DNA of 64,000 bases from Orbilia blumenaviensis (GCA_036872755.1 JAVHNS010000006.1:620001-684000); one strand, 5' to 3'. Positions 36,001 through 47,005 are shown, counted from the stretch's first letter. Notes: a model not told the origin generated them from the sequence alone. Program-made: numbers and translations.

Positions 36001-36375
36001 GGTCCTCAACCGTATATTTTCTGCGAAGATACTAGGTTTTCATACTTAGCGAAAGTTAGGTTGGGGTTTGCTCCGGTTGCGGTTAATATTGGAAGATGGA
36101 GTAGAGTTCCTAGAGAAGATAGAGTGTGTGAGAGATGTCTCGCCAAAGGAAGAAGGGTGGTTGAGGAGGAAAAACACTGGTTGATTATTTGCGATAACGA
36201 GAGCCTGAAGGAGATAAGGTCGGTACATTTGCCCCTTTTATTTGATTTAGTTCCTTCATTGAAGGATATGCCCTATGTTGATCTTTATGATCACATAATT
36301 AGGCCTACAAATAAGACAGCTTCATGGGCAATTATTTTTATTTGTAAAATGGCCAAAGCCATTATTGATGATTGA
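33027..36375 (+). CDS. LINE ORF2: AP-like endonuclease and reverse transcriptase
   Basis: The open frame runs directly on from the ORF1 TAG: 33027-33231 joined to 33323-36375, 1085 codons. The first ATG (33075) lies inside the first endonuclease motif, ILTLNVNMSW. Other endonuclease motifs are GGILLYVRNS, IFLGGDFNLHLG, SYTWLRGSRASVIDY and GTDHAP. The position expected to be the QE glutamate reads IIDP. Reverse-transcriptase motif A is VLVDLQKAFDNVD (about residue 586), motif B is SGVIQGDPLSPLLF, and motif C is LALADD (about 682) with both Asp present. A C-terminal RVPREDRVCERC...H-x4-C motif near residue 1003 fits the zinc-binding zf-RVT domain. I see no RNase H domain. The frame is restored only by removing a 91-nt intron (33232-33322). 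Confidence 0.88.
33232..33322 (+). other. Candidate spliceosomal intron inside LINE ORF2
   Basis: The 91-nt segment starts GTGCTT and ends TTCTTTTTAG, with CTGAT 20 nt before the AG. It interrupts a Gly codon (phase 1). Removing it joins RPNQ to GSTPRGGILLYV and restores the endonuclease domain exactly in frame. Unspliced, the frame meets TAA at 33240. Confidence 0.75.
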
Positions 36376-36487
36376 TTTTTCTTTTTTGTATATACTTTTA
36401 AAAGTGCTTATGGTTATTGTTCCCCGCCGGATGGCATTTGGGGATGTGTTGTATTTAGTTTTGCAGCACAATATTACATTACATTAC

Positions 36488-38143
36488 ATATATCTACGAG
36501 ACAAGTTTAAAGTTTAACCTAGTTACCTGACACCCACGTGCGGTCGACATAATCGCCGGCGATTACATTATCTATAGACGAGCTCGGGCGCAAAGATTCT
36601 AGACGCAGAAAAGTTACACCAAAAGCATGGCTCTAGATACATACTGTGCTAGAAAAGTACACATTTTTTATACCGCTATATATATAGTCCCAAATGTCTA
36701 GGAATATTTTAGTGTAATACTCTATACGTATTGAGTCGACTGGTCTAATTAAACTTAATGCGTATTATTACACTTTGTTACTATATCAATTTTGTATGGA
36801 TTTCTTGTAGAGTATTTTGGCTCACTCCTAAAGACTCTGCGCTCCCATTCTGTCCTTGCAGACTTACTCAAAACTTTATACCACATGAGAGTATGTTTGG
36901 CCATTGACCGGGTGGGAGGATATGTGCCCGGAGATTTACGGGGAACTCGTCTGGATAAATATAAGTTCTTTTGTGGCAGCTGAAGGTACACCTACGTTGT
37001 AACTGATTGTTAATTGCAATACCCAATTGGCCAACCCTTTTGTGTCTTTTTACTACGAGACTACCTAGTTGTATCCGAAGTAGCAAAGTGCAGACCGGCA
37101 AATTTTACACCTATTTAAGGTTAGGTACCTGGGTAGATACTAAAAATTTCAGTTTCTGCAGAAGCTGGGGCCTTTTTCTACTATGACGTCACCTGGTCAA
37201 TAATACTTCCAATTACTACATCAATATGGGATTGATTCACAAGTATATCGAAAATTTACCTAGCGCAAAAAGAAATCTGGATCTCATAGAGAGACTGACT
37301 TGTTAGATCTGCTAATACTGCAATTCTATACGATTTCTACGAAATCCTAACATAATACATCTGCTAACGAGATTCGTATACTACTCCGTATCTGGCCTGC
37401 CCAAGTATGCCGATATTCAAAGGGTATAGGTTTGGTGTTGTAGAGTAAGTAGGTAAGTTCTAAGTGTATGATTGTTAGCGTGTTAGCTTGGAGCTAAGCC
37501 AACTTCAGGCAGTTGTAGTCGAGCTGGGATCGGATTAGCTAACTAGTTCAGAAAATGACATGGTTTCCGTGGACAGGCACCAAGCCTCTGACATATACGT
37601 ACCTTTCTTACCTTTGACCATGTAAGTTTAAATGCCATGGTACCGTACTCTGCCGGTCCGTCTGACAGAGAGTTTTGCGGCGGGGGTATTGTGAGGGAGG
37701 TGGGATATAAGGTTCGAACTCCATTCTCAGCCGCAAGAACCCTCTCTTTTCCAAACTCACTTCGTATATAGAAAGACCCTTGTGAAGTAACATCATTCTT
37801 GCATCTACCTACTACTGTATCATACCGAAATAATTCCTTAGTTATCGTGCTATGCGAACATTAACCACTGGACTTCGGGTAATTTACATTCCTTGTATGC
37901 GTGTGTGCAATTAATTGTGCATGGAACATAGCAACCAAGCTGGGTGTGCGTTGTCGTCATCCCTGGCCTACGGACCCGCCGCACTGCTAAATTTACCCCA
38001 CCCGGCAGCTCACCAATAGCTTCCCAACTCTCATTCTCACCTCCCCTAAAACCACCACGGCCAACCTTTCATCTCCTTTCCTATTTTTCATCCCATCGCC
38101 GCTTTACCGACATCCTACCAATCTGCTATAGCGAAATAGCACA
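36488..38143. other. Intergenic, no supported gene; promoter side of ABP1
   Basis: AT-rich until about 37950, then C/T-rich leader sequence up to the ABP1 ATG. Two antiparallel short ORFs near 36755-36991 lack any motif. A GGTTCGAACTCC match at about 37711 looks like a tRNA B box, but the flanks do not pair as a T arm. Confidence 0.4.
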
Positions 38144-40853
38144 ATGTCGGCTCTTGACCTCTCCCAAGAGGGGCCAGCCATCAACCGGTCCGTTAAGTCG
38201 ATTACCACCGGCTCCGTTCCGTCCGGCAAGTCGGCTAGCTACGCGACCTGGGTGCTCCTATACGTCCAGGCACCTCTGCAGAATGCCTTCTCGCAGGGTC
38301 CACCAAAGCCGAGTGTTTTGAAGGTACAAAGCACTGGTGGTATGTATTTTCCTCAATTTATAATGTTTTTCTTATCTTTGTTGCACATTTGGCATTTTAG
38401 GAGGTGTTTTGAGGTGTTTTGAGGAGAACGAGCTTAGAACGCTAACGTTAGGGTCTCGTTCTAGACGGCGAACTTGAGGAACTCTTCGAAGACTTCAATG
38501 ATGGACGAGTGCAATTTGCTCTGGCAAAAGTAAAAGATCCGAACACACAGCTCGGAAAGAATATCTTCTTTGCTTGGGTTAGTACCTTTACACATGCAAA
38601 TCAGCTAATAAGCATCTGGGCACGGGGTTTACGGAACGATAAGGCTAACCGGTCCGGAATAGTGCGGAGATGGTGTTCCCGAGAGAGTCAAGGGTAACTA
38701 TGGCGGATACAAGTCTGCCGTTGCGAAGCTATTCGAGGTTTGTGGAATCTTTGGTTCCTTGTGGCTCTTCGAAATATGACAGGTACCTAATGATATATAC
38801 TTATAGGGCTACCACGTTGAGATCAGTGCTCGTGACTCCAGCACGCTTAATGTCGACGAGATCATGAAGAAAGTCGCTACGGCATCTGGCAGCAACTACT
38901 CGGCAGCTACATCTTCTTCGTCCGGTGCACCATCAAAACCAGCTGCCCCCCCTAAACCGGCATGGAAGCCCGGCCAAGCTTATACCCCTACAAGGCAATA
39001 TGGAACTCCTGCTGCACCACGTGGGAGACCAGCAGCTCCTGCTCCGGTGGGGAAAGTTGATGCTGATGGTTGGGGTGAAGATGCCCCTCAGCTGTCGAGG
39101 AATAAGCTGGAAACCGTTCAATCGGCCTACAAGCCTACAAAAGTCAATATGAAGGAGCTAATGGCCCAACCATCGTCCACTACTAGCGGTGGGTATGAGA
39201 AACCGGAACCAGTCCGGGGAGCTTATGAACCCATTGGAAAGGTCGACATTGCCGCTATCAGAGCCCAGGGCGACAAGCGATATGAATCTAAGCCGGAAGT
39301 TATCAGAGGAGCTTACGAGCCAATTGGCAAGGTCGACATTGCCGCCATCAGAGCTGCTGCCCAGCCTCCAAGGGAGCAAGCTCCAGTTGCGACCAGCGAG
39401 GAAGAGCAGCCAAAGTCCCTCACAGACAGGGCTTCTGCCTTCAATAAGCCTGCTCCTTCATCAGCAGGACGTATTAGTGCTATGCCTAAGCCGAAACCCG
39501 CAAGGGCATTCGGTACGAGCCCGGCTTACGGCACTAAACCAAACCTTCCTAGCCAGTATGGTATCGGTCCGTCGGTATCCTCCTCTGCCCCTGTCGGAGC
39601 TGCAAACAAGGATTTTGCATCAGCAGGCGGCAAAACGCCAGCACAGATCTGGCAAGAGAAGAAGAACCGCGAAAGAGGGTTTTCTGGAACCCAGGAGCCC
39701 GCCCCCACGCCAGTCCCAGTTGCTCGAGAACCGGAACCCGCACCCCGTGCACCAAGCCCCGAACCAGAACGGGAAGAAGAAGAGCCACAATCCGGTGGTG
39801 TATCCGCTCTCCGAGACAGATTCAAGAATACAAGCATCTCTGCCCCATCGGCTCCACCGCCGGCGCCAATGGCTTCAAAGCCTCCCCCAGCGCCAGCAAG
39901 ATACGATGAACCAGAAGAGGAAGTCCGGTCACCATCACCGCCACCACAGCCAGCTGCTAGGTTCGTGCCTCCACCTCCACCACAGGTTGAGCAGCGCAGC
40001 CCAACCCCGAGTCCACCTCGCAGCCCTGCCAGAATAGCTATGCCTGTTTCTCGCAGTGTACCTCCACCAGTCGAGCCAACTCCGCCACCAATCCCGACCC
40101 AGACCAGGCCTCGCTCGCCATCACCAGAAAGGGCGCCAATTGCTCCTGCGGTCGCTGCTGGCGTTGGTCTCGCAGGGCTCGCAGCCGTTGGAGCTGGTGT
40201 CGCCGTCGCTCACGCCGCTTCGTCCGGCGTCCAGTTGACTGGCCGAAGAGCTAGGATTGTTTACGATTATGAGAAGGCTGAGGATAACGAGCTTGAGCTC
40301 GTCGAGGGAGAAATCGTTGGCATGATTGAGATGGTCGATGAGGTAATCACTATAACGCACCAGACATGGGTGACTAGACACTATAATGCTAACAATTACG
40401 ATAGGACTGGTGGCACGGCACTAACGAGAAGGGTGAGAGCGGCTTGTTCCCATCTAACTATGTTGAGCCAATCGAGGACGACGAGGAAGAGGAGGCTTCT
40501 GCTCCACCACCGCTTCCACCAGCCCCATCCGCTGTCGCACCACCACCAGCACCACCACGAGAGCCATCTCCGGAGCCAGAGCCTGAAGTTCATATGTCTG
40601 GGGGAGCGGGACATACCGCCAAGGCTATCTACGACTACGAGGCTGCTGAGGAGAACGAGCTCGGCTTCCCTGAGGGAGCAACTATTGTTGACATTGTAAG
40701 TTATAGCCTCACATATTGACGGTAGTAATATCGGCTAGGTGGATAGTATGCTAACTTTACGGATAGGAATTTCCTGATGAGGATTGGTGGTTTGGACGAT
40801 ACCAAGGGAACGAAGGATTGTTCCCAGCGAATTATGTCGAGCTTAACCAGTGA
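38144..40853 (+). CDS. ABP1: Actin-binding protein 1 (Abp1/drebrin-like)
   Basis: Exons 38144-38339, 38465-38577, 38663-38737, 38807-40342, 40405-40695 and 40767-40853 give 765 aa. An ADF-homology domain (about residues 1-155) carries VQFALAKVKDPNTQLGK and GYHVEISARDSS. A long Pro/Ala-rich linker follows, with repeated YEPIGKVDIAAIRA units plus a related YKPTKVNMKELM. An Ala/Gly/Val-rich hydrophobic stretch lies at about 571-597. Two SH3 domains come last: ARIVYDYEKAEDNELEL to GLFPSNYVE (about 607-662) and KAIYDYEAAEENELGF to GLFPANYVEL (about 709-765). The family links cortical actin patches, the Arp2/3 complex and endocytic adaptors. Each SH3 domain is split by an intron. It is convergent with the acetyltransferase gene, with under 200 bp between the stop codons. 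Confidence 0.96.
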
Positions 40854-41049
40854 TCAAAAGTCCTTGCTTGTATCTAGTTATGGAATGTTTTACACCTTCT
40901 CTATTGTGGTGTCAGCAGTTCGAATTGGATGGGGTTACATTTCAAAGAGGAACGAAGTTTCTAACGTATACACTCCGAGCAATACTATTGAGGCTTTGAT
41001 GTTTATGCCGCGATGAATCACGCCTACATGATATTTCACTATCTCCTTC

Positions 41050-41883
41050 CTAAACCCCGATAGGCACAGAAAGTATTTTTTCCACGGCCACCTTGTCCCT
41101 AAAGATATCGTCTTCTTTAGTACCCTCCCAAGCCATCAGTTTCGTACTTTGAACTTTGAACTGCTCCTCCATCTGCTCTTTCCCAAAAATATCCTCCTCC
41201 CTAGCTCTATCCTCATCATTCATCTCACTAATGGCTGGAAAGCTCTTTTCGCCGATTACTTTAAACCCGAGCTTCCTATATAGCCTCTCTCCCTCAGCAC
41301 TTGCTGTGAGGTATGCTGGTAGTCCTTCCTGTGCAGCATAATAAAGACCCCAAAGGGTTAAAATGTACCCGTAACCTCTTCTCTTATAGTCTGGGTGTAC
41401 TAGAAGATGGGATAGGTAGTAATGATCTTTGGAAAAATGTTTTACCGTATCCCGAAGAGTATGGAAATTGGATAGAGCTTGACGGGGGTGGGATAGAGAT
41501 GAGTTTCCGCTTTCTCCATTTCCTAGCTCCTTTAACTCCTTAGGTGGCAGTAGCGAAGATACATCCACTTCACCGTTTAATATCGCTTCTGCCGTGGCTT
41601 TATAATTTTGTATTTTCAGGGCATGTTTTTCACCGACGTTTCTCCTCCAGAAGGCCCACGCAACGAGTTTTCCATTCTCATCAGGGATGGCGATATTGTA
41701 TTCATTTGAAGAGGCAGATAGTAGTTTTTTTCGGGGAGATGAGGACATGTATTCTTCGAAAGCATGCGGGTGGATATGGCGGTATGGATGCGTAAATATG
41801 GCGTAGACATGGTCTGGGAGGGAGTAGTCGTGGATCTCGAGGATTGCGGGCAGGTCGGTGGATGTTGCGGGGCGAAGAGTCAT
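41050..41883 (-). CDS. GNAT-family N-acetyltransferase
   Basis: 277 aa from the ATG at 41883; the open frame extends 12 codons further 5' but only from a TTG. The N-terminus, MTLRPATSTDLPAILEI, is the usual first strand and helix of the GNAT fold. LSHLLVHPDYKRRGYGYIL is motif A with the acetyl-CoA pyrophosphate loop K-R-R-G-Y-G. AEGERLYRKLGFKVIGE is motif B. An insert of about 60 residues between the first strands and motif A is typical of fungal members. The substrate cannot be told. The gene has no introns and sits tail to tail with ABP1. Confidence 0.92.
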   Translation of the reverse strand: MTLRPATSTDLPAILEIHDYSLPDHVYAIFTHPYRHIHPHAFEEYMSSSPRKKLLSASSNEYNIAIPDENGKLVAWAFWRRNVGEKHALKIQNYKATAEAILNGEVDVSSLLPPKELKELGNGESGNSSLSHPRQALSNFHTLRDTVKHFSKDHYYLSHLLVHPDYKRRGYGYILTLWGLYYAAQEGLPAYLTASAEGERLYRKLGFKVIGEKSFPAISEMNDEDRAREEDIFGKEQMEEQFKVQSTKLMAWEGTKEDDIFRDKVAVEKILSVPIGV

Positions 41884-42710
41884 CTTGGTTTTAGCTTTAG
41901 GAAAAGTGAGCTTTTTCAAGTTGCGCCGTAAATGATATCTGTTCCCAGCAGCTTATTGTGGTCACAGGTATTGTGGTCTCGAATAGGGTGAAATTGTGGA
42001 AATTGTGCGCAAGTATAACATAGAGGTTATCCCGGCCCTGACATCAAGGTGGCGTAGAAATGTAGTCCTGGTCGCGGTTCCCAGCGGGACATGAGGAATT
42101 GACTAGGATAGTTTCGTGTCACCCAACGCAAAACCAATGTTGGATTTTGCATCAAATACGGTGGTCTGCGCAACACAAATGCCAGTAACACTGAACTTGA
42201 GAGGCTTCGAAGTGCTTGGGTATATACCCAACGAGACCAGTATATACCAGTGTTCACTGGGTTCTCCAGAGCTGCTTGCTTAGCTCACATGTGGCTTACA
42301 TCGCTTCTGGGCTGGATTAATAGACGATATGAGCACGTTCGATATATCAGCGAGTCAGGGTACCGGAAACGACGCCGTCCCGAAGATTGATCAAAATCCG
42401 TGGCGGGATTTTGTCATGTTCTGCATGACTTGTTTGGGCAGCGGAAAGTAGATCAAAGTCTCGGCGGGATTTTAAGGCCCCGCTTTGGTGCTTCCAAGAA
42501 CGCCACCAGGGATTTCAGCCGTTCTGAGAGGCTCTCGCGCTGCCTCTTTTGAACGATAGTGCGATAGCTTTATAAACATGCAGTTCTCCTTGAAGCTAAG
42601 GTCGCTGGTTCCCTTTTTTTTTCCCGTACATACTTTTTGATCCTATCTTTGCGTCAATCGAATCTGGGGAGTTTTCGACGAATTCGCGAAGGCCGAGCGT
42701 CCTATTAACA
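41884..42710. other. Divergent promoter region, no gene seen
   Basis: Spacer between the acetyltransferase and the membrane-protein gene. It holds two diverged copies of a GATCAAA..C..GGCGGGATTTT sequence near 42390 and 42451. No other structure is apparent. Confidence 0.4.
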
Positions 42711-43939
42711 ATGCTGTATATCCGATTGAACAGGATGGCTATACCTTCGATAAACGTCGCCTTAATCGCACTAGCCCAATTCGCAAATTTTGTTGCTCCT
42801 CAGAGTATTAGTTCTGGTGAACCGAACGTCGCGACTGGCTACTCGTACACACCATTTTCGACATCTCCCCAGGCAAAATACACGCTGATAGGGGGGTTAA
42901 CAAACTTCAGCCCACCGCCGGAATGTAACACCGGCGTATCCCTCCGCGAAAGTAGTTCCGGTTCGCTTACAACATTTTCCGCCTTCAGCGTAGGATGTCA
43001 CAAATTGGCTGAGAGGAATTGCTGCCCCCCGAATTGGAACGATAATGGTTACTACACTGGCCAGAGCGGGAGCTGTCCTCCTGGTTATACCTTGATGCCC
43101 AGGGTTACGACCGATCTTGTATATGTAGGATCGATTTATTATTACCGTGTGGTTTCAATGACATCAGGGAGTCAGGTTGCGTACCCATGCTGTCCACTGC
43201 AAGTACCCCAGTGCATCATAGATAGACCCTAATAGTTGAAAGATCAAGGACCAAGAATTATGACCTGCTCTAGCTAACATGTACATTACGGGGCGAAAAT
43301 AGTATCACATATACACACACGAAGGGCGGTCCATCTGTAACCAGACCAGTCTCGTCCACTATCAGTGTAATATTACCTAGGGAGATATGGACCTCAACCT
43401 CTTCGACCGGCAGCGACACCTCGCTACACACAGTTGTAAAATGCGGTTATTTAATGTCAGACCAATATGAGATATATGGAACATCTGGAACGCTGACGAC
43501 TATATTCAACTCTTATGCTGCTGACGCTTTATATATTTTTGACGATGGGATCTCGCGACCGCCATCGAGCATGATCACTACGTCTGCATTGTCGCTTAAT
43601 CCGTCACCTGCGAGTCCTGGGTCAAGTGTTACGACTCCTGGTGGGCCGAGCGATACGCCTACGGATTCTGGGGATCAGGGAGCCGGGCAGGATGGCGGGA
43701 AGTCTGGATTATCGACGGGCGCTATTGCTGGAATTGGTGTCGGTGTTGGTGTTCCGGTGATAGCTGCTGCTTTGTTTTTGACGTGGTGGTTGACGCGGAG
43801 GAGTGCAACTGCCAGGCTGCCTGGTGCTCCTGTTGGGAAAACTGAAATTGGTGCGATGGAGCCCGGAATTATGGATAGCGGCATGGAGCCTGGAACCGCT
43901 GAAAATGCTGGTGGTTATGGTGGGATTAATAAGACATGA
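42711..43939 (+). CDS. Secreted Cys-rich single-pass membrane protein, function unknown
   Basis: Exons 42711-43210 and 43303-43939 give 378 aa. The phase-2 intron has donor GTGCAT, a CTAAC branch site and AATAG acceptor. Residues 1-31, or from the second Met at residue 9, form a signal peptide. The ectodomain has about ten Cys, including PPPECNTG, VGCHKLAERNCCPPNW, GSCPPGYT and YPCCPLQ. A Ser/Thr/Pro/Gly-rich stalk follows, then a TM helix at about 309-333 (GIGVGVGVPVIAAALFLTWW) with a TRR stop-transfer and a short Gly/Met-rich tail. This layout is common among fungal plasma-membrane surface and sensor-like proteins, but no ligand can be inferred. A shorter product ending at the TAA at 43230 would result if the intron were retained. 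Confidence 0.8.
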
Positions 43940-44470
43940 GGTTTGAATTTTGGCTAACATTAATGTTTATGAATTATGAGCGAGATTTTGGAAGATGTTT
44001 CCATGCTTATCTTATAGCTATATATTATTAGTGGTAATTTAATTTTAATGTCTATAATACGAGGATCACTGTTAGACTTCCGCGACACAACATTTACGCA
44101 TAATTGACGTCTGGGCATAAGAAGCTTTATGGCCAATCGTCATGGTGCTTAGACATACTAATTAGAAGACTATTAGTTAGACATTTTCGGCAATTCATGA
44201 TCTCAACAAATGAATTGACAATTGGGCATCTCATGTTGATTAATCTGTAATATACCCTGGCCACATCGCGGAGGCCAGTTTACGAGATCCTGCGTCTATA
44301 CCTAGTCAATGAGAAAAGGCCTCTCGTAGCTCAACCATTTTCCTACCAATAACATTTCTTTGATCAGCCATACTCCCTTGACTAACAAAGGTAGTATTAA
44401 CTTCTTCGCGAGCCAATATATAATCAATATGACAACCTGCTGTGTTGTGATGTTGCAGTTTGGAGGCATC
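43940..44470. other. Intergenic, nothing recognised
   Basis: AT-rich DNA between the membrane-protein gene and the MITE. I see no coding region, RNA gene or repeat that can be supported. Confidence 0.4.
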
Positions 44471-44472
44471 TA

Positions 44473-44737
44473 CCATGCACCCGGGTGACAAAAAAAACCG
44501 AACAACCCCAAAATATCGGGCTATTTTCTACCGCAAATTTGGCATCAAAAATCCACAAAATCAAGAGCTAATTAGTACCGTAAGAATTTTTGGCTTATAC
44601 GAAGTATTTTGACAGTTAAAACATTTATTTTGATTAAGTATTGGGGAAGTTATGGGGGTTTGGAAATAGTCAGGTCAAAGTTTTGATGTGGTTTGGCTGA
44701 TGGGTTGTTCGGTTTATTTTGTCACCCGGTGCCATGG
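44473..44737. mobile_element. 265-bp MITE with TA target duplication (Tc1/mariner-like)
   Basis: Terminal inverted repeats of about 37 bp. The left end has CCGGGTGACAAA followed by ACCGAACAACCC, and the right end is the complement with three or four differences. A TA dinucleotide lies immediately outside both ends (44471-44472 and 44738-44739), as expected for Tc1/mariner insertion. The interior is AT-rich and non-coding, so the element is non-autonomous. Confidence 0.82.
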
Positions 44738-44739
44738 TA

Positions 44740-45270
44740 CCGGCTTCCAGGCCAAGATCTCCCGTAAGAAAGGCTCGTTGCAGAATCATATTCCCGGGGC
44801 GAAGTATTTAAGTATGTTACAAAACATACTCTATATACTATACAATTTTATATATATAATATAAAAACTACTCTACTACCCTGGCGAGAAGATATTAGAG
44901 TATGCTATTTCTTCTATAACCATCCATGGTATACATCTTCTTCTTCAGGCTAACTTTCACTTTTTTTTTTATAATTTATATTACAGCTTTACGATCAATA
45001 TGCATCGTATTGTTAATTAATGCGAACTTTCAGGGGCTGGCTTTGTGTATTCGGGTCTAAGCGCAGCGGCAGCTACAATCTAGTTAACGGGTTAATCTTG
45101 AATTCCCTTGCTCACCCATCGGACATCACCAAAATAATTTAATAATTTTATAAAAGACTATCAATCGATTTCAATGCAGGCAGTTCTAATTACTCCTAAC
45201 AAAATATCTGATACTTAAATATTGATACTAGAGACCTAGGTACGAAAAGTACGAACATAGAACATGCCAC
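44740..45270. other. Intergenic, 3' side of a minus-strand gene
   Basis: AT-rich sequence with a poly-T tract near 44960. No feature can be supported. Confidence 0.4.
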
Positions 45271-45781
45271 TCATTCCTTCCGCTCCGATTTGTCATCAAT
45301 ATTTACACCATCTCGAATAATATCATGGTCAGATTGTACCTTATCGATATCTTTCAACATCCATTCAACTCGAGCCTTTTCGAATTCTTCATCCCAAGTT
45401 TGCGCCAACATATCAAAGTTCTCCTTGATTTTGGAGTATAAATAGCCATCGCGGGATGCCCAAAGGAGCTATTTGGTCGTTTAAGTTAGCAAGGACATAC
45501 AGTATCAGGATGACATGTTTTGAGTGGGATGTTGTTTAATTGCGGGGATCGACGAGGCGTGCCTACTTCATATATCGTAAGGCTGGCTATGCTTTGAGCA
45601 ATAACTTGCGGAACGCTCAGTTTTTCTTGGATCCTTGATATTAGGGACCGATTGCCTTGCTATACATTTAAACACGTAATTTATTGGTTTCATTACTACA
45701 TCAGCCATATATGTCTTGACCGAGATTCCGGGATACGCCTGTGAAAAACAGTACATGGGGGCCATACAAGTATTCGGACAT
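45271..45781 (-). CDS. Small hypothetical protein, three exons
   Basis: On the minus strand I join 45781-45737, 45659-45567 and 45468-45271 for 111 aa starting MSEYLYGPHVLFFTG. The last exon reads LLWASRDGYLYSKIKENF and then a strongly charged helix (DEEFEKARVEWMLKDIDK). That sequence looks coding, but ORF calling from ATG misses it. Intron 2 (98 nt) has a CTAAC branch site and GTAGGC donor; a GTATGT donor at 45500 would leave only 32 nt, too short. Intron 1 (77 nt) has donor GTATCC and a weaker branch site. Exons join in phase 0 throughout. I recognise no family. The soluble, helical, acidic C-terminus is all that can be said. Confidence 0.6.
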
Positions 45782-46472
45782 TTCGAGTATTTTGTGGGGG
45801 TTTCACCCTTCTACGAGGAATGGCGCGGGCGTATGCACGGCGGAGGGTGTTTATGATAGGTGTCATTCTTGAGGTTGGTGTCGTGCTTTGGGGGTTTTTG
45901 TTTGGCAGTGCCGGCTTATAATTATATATGATTGATGATACCGTCAGTACAAAAGGATTCAAGATAGTTGTGGTTGAATATAATGACTGAGGATGAGATG
46001 ACGGGTGGGTGGCATGAATTTGATATTTGAAATGTGTACGTTATAATTCTAGGGCGACACAACTGCGTCTATTTTAAGCGCTGCGATCGACGTGGGAGCC
46101 ATGTTACGGTCCATACACACCTTGAAATCCACGTTTATGTAGATCTAGATCTAGATATACCTATTATGGTTATTATTTGGCGGCGCGATAGCCCAAGTAG
46201 ATAATGGTGACCTATGCCTCCATATTAAATTAGGAATATGCTTTGTATTCATTGCACGCTTAGTAAAGCAGATTACATATCCGCTATAGAAACAGCCCAT
46301 CAGGCATTACTGTGAGTATAGGAATAGTTCTTCCATCCATATAATACTTTATTAATTTTGTCGACCTCAAAACTCCCGCTAATAACTGAATTAAAAGAGC
46401 TAAGTTCCGTATCCAACGGAACAAACAAAACTGATAATACCAGCTTAAAATGCTGGTCAAAATCCACCACCT

Positions 46473-47005
46473 TTAGGCCTCCGCGTTCTCAGACTGGCCT
46501 TCACCGGCCCCCGGCCCCTTCGTGCGGAGGTGCTCTTCAAAAATCTTCAGATCTCTTTCGAAGATTCTGACATCGCACCTGAATCCGTACATGGCCATCT
46601 TTAGGAGATCTCTCTGCTCCTTGATTTCTTCGTATTCTTGGATCACTTTGCCCGATATCTATTGTACCCTCACTTAGTTACTTTGTCTTCAGAATCTATA
46701 GAGAAAAAATCAAGGGGAGAGTGATTATAACTTACGGCAAGTGACGTGCAGAGGACAACATACGGTCCAAGCTTTGTAAGCTTCTTCGCTGGGAAATTTT
46801 CCCAAACGGGAAACTCTGAGATCCCCGCGGACCAAGTGTGCTGGAAGTTGGAGATAGTATGTTAGCTGAACGTTCGTTTAGACACAGATATCATGTATTG
46901 AATGAGAAGATGTATGCATACAAATGTCCCGGTCTTCCCGCCAGATGCAGCTCGTGCAGGGCTAGGAAAGCGAACGCGACGGAAGATGTTTCTTAATGAA
47001 GACAT
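46473..47005 (-). CDS. Small, probably mitochondrial, single-pass membrane protein
   Basis: On the minus strand, exons 47005-46922, 46840-46736 and 46658-46473 give 124 aa, all in phase 0. Donors are GTATGC and GTAAGT, and intron 1 has a GCTAAC branch site. The N-terminus, MSSLRNIFRRVRFPSPARAA, has Arg and Ser but no acidic residue, like a mitochondrial presequence. Then come WSAGISEFPVWENFP, one hydrophobic segment (GPYVVLCTSLAISGKVI, about residues 54-70) and a charged helix with EYEEIKEQRDLLKMAM. The layout fits a small inner-membrane protein, such as an accessory subunit or assembly factor, but I cannot name it. It is not visible as a single ORF because no exon exceeds 62 codons. Confidence 0.75.

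Larger units (their letters stand above)
30593..36487 (+). mobile_element. Non-LTR retrotransposon (LINE), apparently near full length
   Basis: The order is a possible 5' UTR with a tandem repeat, ORF1 (RNA-binding type), ORF2 (endonuclease, reverse transcriptase, Cys/His C-terminal motif), a short 3' UTR, and a terminal (ATTAC)3 tail at 36473-36487. Long terminal repeats are absent. The left boundary is provisional. A nine-base ATATATCTA match between 30088-30096 and just after the tail could be a target-site duplication, but it is low complexity. Both ORFs are open over their full length, so the copy is young or recently active. Confidence 0.85.

Noticed and set aside
37700..37740. tRNA-like B box GGTTCGAACTCC
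   Set aside because: The bases on each side do not form a T-arm stem, and no matching acceptor or anticodon arm is present.
39189..40037. 282-codon ORF overlapping ABP1
   Set aside because: It is an out-of-frame shadow of the Pro/Ala-rich linker. The ABP1 frame joins both the ADF-H and SH3 domains.
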